A stretch of DNA of 30,567 nt, from positions 1 to 30,567 of the forward strand of contig JAILAO010000087.1 in assembly GCA_024681565.1 (NCBI GenBank), written 5' to 3'. Position numbers and translations under genes: made by a program. Below are positions 9,071-15,221 of this stretch, piece by piece. The notes under the pieces were generated by a model, which searched no databases, was not told the origin of the DNA, and saw nothing but the letters and a program-made list of their open reading frames with translations. The stretch's first letter is position 1. Every line of letters starts with the position of its first letter. This DNA is from Bacteroidales bacterium. Its GTDB lineage: Bacteria > Bacteroidota > Bacteroidia > Bacteroidales > UBA932.

Positions 9071-10669
9071 TTATTCTGCGTCTTTGTCTATAAAATGGAT
9101 CAGGGTCGTCATCTTGTTGATGTAATCCCTGGTGGAGATGCACATCGTCCCGTCCGTGCAGCGGTAGGGTGAGGTGTCATACTCGTCTCCGACATTGGTG
9201 GAAGCATAACGGGTCTCGTCGCTCGGCGTTGTGGAAGCCCCGGGCTTATAGGGGTTGGAAATGCTGCCGAGCGGACTCAGCCAACAGCCTTCGGGCCTGA
9301 GCGCGGCGATGATGTCCGCCACCTCCTCGCGCGGACCGCGCACCGTCGCATAATATTTGGGAAGCGGGACCAGTTCCTTCTCCAGCAGCGGAGAGCCCTT
9401 CACGACCTCCTCGGCCGGCATCGCCTTCAGTTCCTCGAACTGCCGGCGGAGTTCCTTCACGTTGATGCGGTAAGCGGAGCTGTAGTGGCCGATGGTGCCG
9501 GAAATATCCTGGCTGGTGAAATAGTGACCGTTGTACCAGTTGCTGCCCACGCGGTGGACATAGAGCGGGGTACCGGTCTCGGGATCGATGAAACGGGGTA
9601 CAAGGATGGCGTCCGGATCGGCGTTCGGCCGGCCCCAGCGCTGCTCCTCGGAAGCGGGAAGACGCAGGGAATCCAGGAAATCGAGGGCTGCGGGGATTCC
9701 CGCAAGGAAACGCGTGTCTCCCGTCAGGCGGTAATAAACCATCATCTGGCGGATCATCGCCACCGTGGTGCCGGAATTGACCCCGCGCGGCTCATACGAA
9801 CGGGCATGGGCCGGCTTGAGATCATCCGGGGTATACTGGTCCGCCCACCCGGCATAGGGTGCACCCTGCTGCAGCAGGACGCAGAGGTACATCGCCCGGT
9901 AGATCGGTTCCTTGAGACCCGGCATGCCAAGACTCTGGTAGCACTGCACCAGGAAGTCGATACATTCCGGAATCACGTCGTCGTTGAGCGTGATAAAGGA
10001 ACTGTAGTCAGCCTTGCCGCGGAAGGGATGGTCGTATTTCAGGGGCCAGCGCTGCGGCCAGCCGCCGTTGGGATACTGGCTGTTCAGCACGAAGCCGATG
10101 GCCTTGTCCAGGGCGGTGCGCAGGGACGGGTCGTATTTCTCCACATACATGCGGAGCAGGAATTTCGCACACTGCGAGGTGCAGGAGTCGTCGAAAGTGG
10201 CATTGCCATAATAATGCTGGAACTCTTCCAGCCGCCAGCCGCTCTGGCCGACGGTGGCGTACCAGTCCTTGAGGGAGGCCTCGCCGGCAAAGTCAAAGGT
10301 GTAGTTCCAGCCGCCGTTGTCCTGCTGGCCCCAGATCAGGGCCTGGGCGACCTTGCAGGCGGCTTCGTAATAATATTCATCGCCGGTGGCGTGATAGGCG
10401 TCCAGCAGCAGATGACCCATCTGCGGCGTGCCCGGGTCCTGGGTCCATACCATCGTGCGCTTGGCCTCCATCTCGCCCCACTGGCGGGAGAAGTCAGGCA
10501 GGTAGTTCCAGACGAAACCGCCGCGGAAACTCACGACATCCATCATGTATTGCGTGGCCGTCTTCATCGTCTCCAGGGCCTGTGTCTCGAGGGATTTCGG
10601 ACGGGCCTGGAGGACAAGGGGGGCAAGCAGCGCAACAGCGATCAATAAACGGTCAATTTTGGATTTCAT
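9071..10669 (-). CDS. Secreted pectate lyase, PL10 type
   Basis: The 532-residue product begins with a signal peptide (MKSKIDRLLIAVALL onward, cleavage near residue 22). The body is rich in the alpha-helical repeats of the PL10 (alpha/alpha) toroid. It contains GQQDNGGWNY, a SQYPNGGWPQRWPL motif with N201-GGW204, and an ITLNDDV motif with D230 and D231, where PL10 enzymes bind calcium near the cleavage site. PL10 cleaves polygalacturonate by beta-elimination and leaves a 4,5-unsaturated galacturonate. The protein is longer than the classic catalytic core of about 330 residues; the C-terminal 170 residues carry a plausible extension of unknown role. It is the first gene of the operon, directly downstream of a good leftward promoter, and is followed after one base by the PL1-CE12-CE8 gene. 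Confidence 0.85.
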   Translation of the reverse strand: MKSKIDRLLIAVALLAPLVLQARPKSLETQALETMKTATQYMMDVVSFRGGFVWNYLPDFSRQWGEMEAKRTMVWTQDPGTPQMGHLLLDAYHATGDEYYYEAACKVAQALIWGQQDNGGWNYTFDFAGEASLKDWYATVGQSGWRLEEFQHYYGNATFDDSCTSQCAKFLLRMYVEKYDPSLRTALDKAIGFVLNSQYPNGGWPQRWPLKYDHPFRGKADYSSFITLNDDVIPECIDFLVQCYQSLGMPGLKEPIYRAMYLCVLLQQGAPYAGWADQYTPDDLKPAHARSYEPRGVNSGTTVAMIRQMMVYYRLTGDTRFLAGIPAALDFLDSLRLPASEEQRWGRPNADPDAILVPRFIDPETGTPLYVHRVGSNWYNGHYFTSQDISGTIGHYSSAYRINVKELRRQFEELKAMPAEEVVKGSPLLEKELVPLPKYYATVRGPREEVADIIAALRPEGCWLSPLGSISNPYKPGASTTPSDETRYASTNVGDEYDTSPYRCTDGTMCISTRDYINKMTTLIHFIDKDAE

Positions 10670-10692
10670 TGGTTTTTAGTATTGAATGTGTT

Positions 10693-10726
10693 CAAAGATA
10701 AGAAAAATGTCCCTATCTTTGACAAA
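10693..10726 (-). promoter_or_regulatory. Promoter of the pectinase operon
   Basis: On the minus strand TATCTTTG (10700-10693) matches the Bacteroidetes -7 consensus TAnnTTTG exactly. TTTG at 10726-10723 lies 22 bases upstream as the -33 element. The predicted transcript starts shortly before the ATG of the pectate lyase gene at 10669. Confidence 0.6.
10714..10721 (+). promoter_or_regulatory. -7 element of the KdgF-like cupin gene
   Basis: TATCTTTG on the plus strand matches TAnnTTTG and lies 18 bases before the ATG at 10740. A clear -33 TTTG is not seen about 20 bases upstream, so it may need an activator. It faces the identical box of the pectinase operon at 10693-10700, so one regulator bound between them could control both directions. 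Confidence 0.45.
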
Positions 10727-10739
10727 AATACTATCCCAA

Positions 10740-11195
10740 ATGAACAAATTGTTAACCGTCCTCTCCCTCGCCGTCGCAGCGTTCGCGCTGAACGCCTGCG
10801 GCAACCCGACCCAGGAGAAAAGCACGACCCCCGAAACACAAACAGAAAAGACCATGACCCAGCAAAGCGGCAATTTCATTTTCGAGTCCGAGACCGCATG
10901 GCACGACGCCGGCGGCGGCGTGGTACGCCAGATCCTCGGCTACAACGACGACATCATGATGGTGAAGGTTAAATTCAAGAAAGGCCAGGAAGGTGCGATG
11001 CACAGCCACCCGCACTCCCAGGTGACTTATGTCGCTTCCGGCAAGTTCGAATTCACCGTCGGTGACGTAACCAAGATCGTAGAAGCCGGTGACGCCCTCT
11101 ACAAGCAGCCCGGCATCCCGCACGGATGCGTCTGCCTCGAAGACGGCATTCTCATCGACTGCTTCAACCCGATGCGTGAGAACTTCCTGGAATAA
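10740..11195 (+). CDS. KdgF-like cupin (pectin monomer linearisation), predicted lipoprotein
   Basis: The 151-residue product has a lipoprotein signal with lipobox LNAC (C20), a Thr/Glu/Gln-rich linker to about residue 40, and one cupin barrel. The barrel carries AMHSHPHSQ (H88, H90, Q94) and GIPHG (H128), the metal-ligand pattern of KdgF, and ends in the KdgF-like DCFNPMRENFLE. KdgF proteins convert 4,5-unsaturated uronates, the end products of pectate lyases, to linear 5-keto-4-deoxyuronate. I chose the ATG at 10740 because it gives a proper signal peptide; an in-frame ATG 18 codons upstream at 10686 would bury it. An internal ATG at 10854 (M39, after an A-rich stretch) begins exactly where ordinary cytoplasmic KdgF proteins begin, so a second, soluble form is possible. 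The gene is divergent from the pectinase operon. The symbol kdgF would be reasonable but is not proven. Confidence 0.82.
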   Translation: MNKLLTVLSLAVAAFALNACGNPTQEKSTTPETQTEKTMTQQSGNFIFESETAWHDAGGGVVRQILGYNDDIMMVKVKFKKGQEGAMHSHPHSQVTYVASGKFEFTVGDVTKIVEAGDALYKQPGIPHGCVCLEDGILIDCFNPMRENFLE

Positions 11196-11210
11196 GCGTT
11201 CGCGCCCAGG

Positions 11211-11245
11211 AAAAGAAATCCCCCGGATCCGGGGGATTTCTTTTT
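11211..11245. terminator. Bidirectional terminator between the cupin and sensor kinase genes
   Basis: A perfect 26-base palindrome at 11215-11240 (GAAATCCCCCG arms around GATC) is flanked by an A-run on the left and a T-run on the right. It can therefore terminate transcripts from both converging genes. It begins 19 bases after the cupin stop, and the T-run contains the kinase stop codon. Confidence 0.85.
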
Positions 11246-14200
11246 ATACCGGGTAGCGGACCGTGAAGCAGGCGCCGCCCAGGGTAAAGGAACGGCTGTA
11301 GGCGATCGAAGCGCCGCAGCGTTCCAGGATGCTCCGGCTGATGGCCAGTCCCAGGCCGGACCCGCCGCTCTTGGTCGTAAAGTTCGGCGTGAACAGGCGT
11401 TCGATATTTTCGTCCGAAACGCCCGGTCCGTTGTCCTCGACCACGATATCGTAGAAACCGTCCGCGACCGACTTGCGCAGGGAGACGATGATGCGGCCGT
11501 CCGGGGCGTCCCCGATGGCCTGTACGGCATTCCCGAGCAGGTTGACGAACACGCGGGTAAGCTGCGGCTTGGGTCCCTGCACCCGGACATCCGCCAGGCC
11601 GAGATAGTCGAAGGTGATGTTCTCCTTGTTGTCGAACATGGTGATCTCCTCCTGGAGCAGCTGGTCCAGGGCAATCTCCGTCGGTTCCTCGGTGTAGAGC
11701 TTGGCGAAGGTGGAGAACTCATTGGCCGTATCGGTCAGGATGTCGATATGGTCCAGGATTACCTGGCTGGCTTCGTCGAAGCGGGTCTGCCAGGCGGGAT
11801 CGCCTTTCTGCTTGAGGCGGATCACCCGCTGGAGCTGCAGTTTCATCGGCGTGAGCGGGTTCTTGATCTCGTGCGCCACCTGCCGGGCCATGCCGCTCCA
11901 GGCTTTGTCACGCTCGGCCTGCGCCAGCTTGCGTGAACTCTCGGAAAGCTCCGTCACCATCCGGTTGTATGCCTGCACGATGGACGAGATCTCATCGTCC
12001 CGGTCATATTCGATATACTCCAGGGAACCGAGATCCGCATTGGTCATCTTCTGGCTCATCTCGCTGAGCGGCTTGAACATCCGGTCCACGATCCGGGACG
12101 CCATGAACAGGCCCGTCAGCAGGAAAAGCAGGAAGAGGGAAAGGATCGTCAGGGAGTGCATCACCGCATCTTCCTCGAAATCGTAGGTATCCTCATTATA
12201 CGGGGAACAGAGGATGGCCAGCATGGAGCCGTTGTCCGCAAACAACGGAGCATACATGCTGTAGAAATGCTGCCGGCCCAGCTGTTCCCGCTGGATGAAG
12301 TGCCGCCGGTTGCCGTAGGCGATATTGTAGTAGGCCGTTCCGTTGATCCGCTCGGCGACCATCAGCTGGTCGAAGATCATCGGCGTCGTGGTCATCAGCA
12401 GACGGCCGGAAGGGGTATAGAGCGTGATGTCGGAGCCCGTCTCGCTGCCGACCCGTTCGATCAGGCTGTGCACGGCCTGCCAGTCGCTCCCGTCTCCGGC
12501 CCCCGTCTCCTGCAGACCGGCCTGCATCATCGTCACGATGGACCCGATCTTGTCCGACATGACCGTCTGGCGGTTGCTGTCGTTGCGGGAATAGACGAAG
12601 AGCACGCTGACCAGCGCCATCGCAAGCAGGGTCAGCAACAGCGAAAACAGCAGTACCCAGGAGATCCGTGAACGGAAATAAGTCTGCTGGAACACCGGGG
12701 CCTTGGGTTCCCGGAGGACGACCAGCAGGAGCATCAGGAAAGCGATCAGGGCCACCAGGATCCCGGCCACGACATAGGACATTGCCCCGATGCGGGCGCG
12801 GGAGATCACCACGGCCTCCCCCTCGCCGACGACATTCAGGAAATGACGGTACCCGTTCTGGACAAAGTGTCCGGTACGCGACCCGTACAGTTCGACATAG
12901 AGCCGGTCGTCCATCCGCGTCGGATACGGATAACGGCCCCGGTAAGCTTTCAGGTCACGCCCGGAATACCGGGCATATGAATAGCCGGAAGGCAGGGACA
13001 CCTGCCCGGGCGGCGTGATGCCGAAAATGCCGGCATACCCGCGTCCCCCCAGGGTCTCCCGGGACTCCAGGCGCACCAGCACGCGGGAAATCTCGTTTTC
13101 ATCCGACAGGTAGAAGAATACACCTACATAATAAGGTTTTCCGTTCTCCCGCCGGGCATACAGGAAGCGGGAATCATCCGCGATCGCCACGCCGTCCTCC
13201 AGGATGGAATTGAACTCGTCGGCAGCCTGACGGGTGTGATTGTACTGGTTGTACACCCGCACGGTAATCAGATATTCCCGCTCGCTGCCGGAGAAATAAT
13301 AGTCCGCAACCCGGCTCTGGATGGCCGACTCCGTCCCCTGGAAATGGGAGAGGGCGGACAGGATCATGTCGTCCGCAATCTGGGATTCCATCCGGCGCAG
13401 GCGCAGCTCCAGGCTGATGTCCCGGTCGAAGGCCAGCCGGTTGGCGATCAGCCCGAGACGGTCCTGTTCCTTGCGGAAGCCGAGCACACCGGACACGGAG
13501 ACCAGATACACCGACACCAGCACGGACCAGACGACCCGGTTGGTCAGCGAGAAAGAATCGAACCTTCTCCCCGTCATTTTCTCGACCGCAGGCTTGAGCA
13601 GCTGAAGCTGCAGCGGAATCCCCATGAGCATGGTCAAGAAAGACAGATAAACGACAATGCAGAAGGGCGACAGCTGCGACAGTTTATAGAGTTCCAGGGA
13701 GAAACCGGAATTGAGGATGATGCTTTTCAGGGCAAAGAAAGAGTACACGAGTTCCAGGACGATGACGACAATGCCGGCCAGGGTGCCTGCACTGCGGCGG
13801 GACGGGGTATCCATCCAATCCCAGAAAGCCTTCCGGGACATATAGGCGCACAGCGAGATCCACAGGAAGGACAGGTTGATGAGGATGACGGCGCCCAACG
13901 AATACAGGACTTCTCCGCCGGCATACAGCATCGGAGAGAAGATCATGGCCCGGGTCTGGGAGAACTTGCCCCAGAGGTAAAATCCGGCCATGATAACCAG
14001 GGTCCCGAGTGCGACCGTCCGGAAACGGCGCAGCGAACGGTCCGCCGACAGATAGACCAGAAAAGCAGTCAGAATCAGGAAAAATGCAAGCCATAGCAGG
14101 GGCGAATAATCCCGTCCTGCGGCCATGATCGATTCCAGCAGGATCTTGAACTGCGGGCGGCCTTCCACCGTCACCGGGGAGCCCCCGCTCGCAGAGATCG

Positions 14201-14750
14201 GCCGGATCGTATATTTCCCGGGCAGATGCAGGTGCCGGTTGACCCGGGCCGAACGTCCGGCCAGGATATTATCCAGCACTTCCATGCCGGCAATCACGCG
14301 CTTGCTTTCGTCACCGACGGATTTGACCAGATACCAGCGTGACCCGAAATTGAAATAACCCAGGGAGTCCGTCACCTGCAGCAACGGGGAGACCGCCCCG
14401 ACCCGGGGGTCCGCCAGGAAAGGCACATAAACCCGCTGGTTGATGTTGTCGTTGGCTACCGGGAACTCGTTGCACCAGGACTGAAGGGTATCCTGACAAT
14501 AGCGGTAGACGACAAAATCGGACGGCAATCCGTCCAGCGTCATCCACTGCTCGGAGTCCTGGGCCAGCGCCTTGTCTATGTATTTATCCAGCAGGGCCAT
14601 CCGCCGGACGGCAGCTCGCTCTACCCGGCGGGCTGCGGCGAAGGTGTCGCCCGGAGCCTGCGTCTCACGCAGGGAGGAGACGAACAGGACGGCCCCGGCC
14701 ACCAGCAGCGCCGCGGCAATCCATTCCGTAATATTTTTGGCCAGTTTCAT
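11244..14750 (-). CDS. NtrY-like multi-pass membrane histidine kinase
   Basis: The 1168-residue protein has a first membrane segment (about 11-28) and an extracytoplasmic domain (30-214). About six membrane segments follow between 215 and 425, then a second extracytoplasmic region (426-650), segments near 656-678 and 698-720, a third sensor region, and a last segment near 867-888. HAMP follows (888-945), then HisKA with phospho-acceptor H960 in VAHEIKNPLTPMKL. The ATPase domain has N-box NLLGNAVQAI, G1 DNGPGV and G2 GSGLGL. The HEIKNPLTPMKL phrase is typical of NtrY-type kinases. There is no receiver or DNA-binding domain, so it is not a one-protein hybrid regulator, and no response regulator gene is in the window. 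It overlaps rlmH by four bases (ATGA). The ligand is unknown; cotranscription with a pectin-related gene hints at envelope or glycan sensing, which is inference. Confidence 0.88.
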   Translation of the reverse strand: MKLAKNITEWIAAALLVAGAVLFVSSLRETQAPGDTFAAARRVERAAVRRMALLDKYIDKALAQDSEQWMTLDGLPSDFVVYRYCQDTLQSWCNEFPVANDNINQRVYVPFLADPRVGAVSPLLQVTDSLGYFNFGSRWYLVKSVGDESKRVIAGMEVLDNILAGRSARVNRHLHLPGKYTIRPISASGGSPVTVEGRPQFKILLESIMAAGRDYSPLLWLAFFLILTAFLVYLSADRSLRRFRTVALGTLVIMAGFYLWGKFSQTRAMIFSPMLYAGGEVLYSLGAVILINLSFLWISLCAYMSRKAFWDWMDTPSRRSAGTLAGIVVIVLELVYSFFALKSIILNSGFSLELYKLSQLSPFCIVVYLSFLTMLMGIPLQLQLLKPAVEKMTGRRFDSFSLTNRVVWSVLVSVYLVSVSGVLGFRKEQDRLGLIANRLAFDRDISLELRLRRMESQIADDMILSALSHFQGTESAIQSRVADYYFSGSEREYLITVRVYNQYNHTRQAADEFNSILEDGVAIADDSRFLYARRENGKPYYVGVFFYLSDENEISRVLVRLESRETLGGRGYAGIFGITPPGQVSLPSGYSYARYSGRDLKAYRGRYPYPTRMDDRLYVELYGSRTGHFVQNGYRHFLNVVGEGEAVVISRARIGAMSYVVAGILVALIAFLMLLLVVLREPKAPVFQQTYFRSRISWVLLFSLLLTLLAMALVSVLFVYSRNDSNRQTVMSDKIGSIVTMMQAGLQETGAGDGSDWQAVHSLIERVGSETGSDITLYTPSGRLLMTTTPMIFDQLMVAERINGTAYYNIAYGNRRHFIQREQLGRQHFYSMYAPLFADNGSMLAILCSPYNEDTYDFEEDAVMHSLTILSLFLLFLLTGLFMASRIVDRMFKPLSEMSQKMTNADLGSLEYIEYDRDDEISSIVQAYNRMVTELSESSRKLAQAERDKAWSGMARQVAHEIKNPLTPMKLQLQRVIRLKQKGDPAWQTRFDEASQVILDHIDILTDTANEFSTFAKLYTEEPTEIALDQLLQEEITMFDNKENITFDYLGLADVRVQGPKPQLTRVFVNLLGNAVQAIGDAPDGRIIVSLRKSVADGFYDIVVEDNGPGVSDENIERLFTPNFTTKSGGSGLGLAISRSILERCGASIAYSRSFTLGGACFTVRYPV

Positions 14751-15220
14751 TCGTGATGATAGGGTTCTCCCCGCAGGATCGTGAAGGCCCGGTAAAGCTG
14801 TTCTGCAAAAATCGTTCTCACCAGCTGGTGGGAATACGTCATTTTTGACAGCGAGAGTTTCCCGGCAGCCCGGGCATATACCGCATCGGAAAAGCCGTAG
14901 GCTCCCCCGACCACGAAAACCAGGTCGTGGCCCGAGGCCGTCAGGCGGCGGCCCAGCCAGTCCGCGAACTCCAGGGAACGGAACTCCCGCCCGTGCTCGT
15001 CCAGCAGGATCACATCGTCCGCAGGCTTGAGCTGCCGGAGGATCAGTTCCCCTTCTTTTTCTTTGATCTGCTCACGGTTCAGCGCAGATACGCCTTTGAG
15101 CTCCGGAATCTCCCGGAGCCCGAAAGGCACATAATGCTTCAGACGGGAGACGTACATCTCCAGCCCGTCCCGCACCCACGGGATGTCCGTCTTGCCTACT
15201 GTGAGCAGCGTCAGATGCAT
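14747..15220 (-). CDS. rlmH: 23S rRNA pseudouridine-1915 N3-methyltransferase RlmH
   Basis: The 157-residue product has the usual length of this SPOUT-family methyltransferase. It shows the family landmarks: LLDEHGREFRSLEFADWL, the SAM-binding loop FVVGGAYGFSDAV, and the C-terminal KMTYSHQLVRTIFAEQLYRA followed by the terminal GEPYHHE. RlmH methylates pseudouridine 1915 in helix 69 of 23S rRNA on assembled ribosomes. Its ATG follows the stop of the upstream secreted lyase gene after one base (TAA-C-ATG), and its own end overlaps the kinase start by four bases. The housekeeping gene is thus embedded in a unit with a glycan enzyme and a sensor kinase. Confidence 0.96.
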   Translation of the reverse strand: MHLTLLTVGKTDIPWVRDGLEMYVSRLKHYVPFGLREIPELKGVSALNREQIKEKEGELILRQLKPADDVILLDEHGREFRSLEFADWLGRRLTASGHDLVFVVGGAYGFSDAVYARAAGKLSLSKMTYSHQLVRTIFAEQLYRAFTILRGEPYHHE

Positions 15221-15221
15221 G

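Noticed and set aside
6307..9093. A 928-codon open frame on the plus strand opposite the PL1-CE12-CE8 gene
   Set aside because: Its product shows no domain, has the Arg/Gly/Ala/Asp/His-rich composition typical of an antisense frame in GC-rich DNA, and the minus strand carries three intact catalytic domains.
11215..11240. The perfect palindrome as a regulator operator
   Set aside because: Flanking A-run and T-run and its place between two convergent stops fit a bidirectional terminator better.
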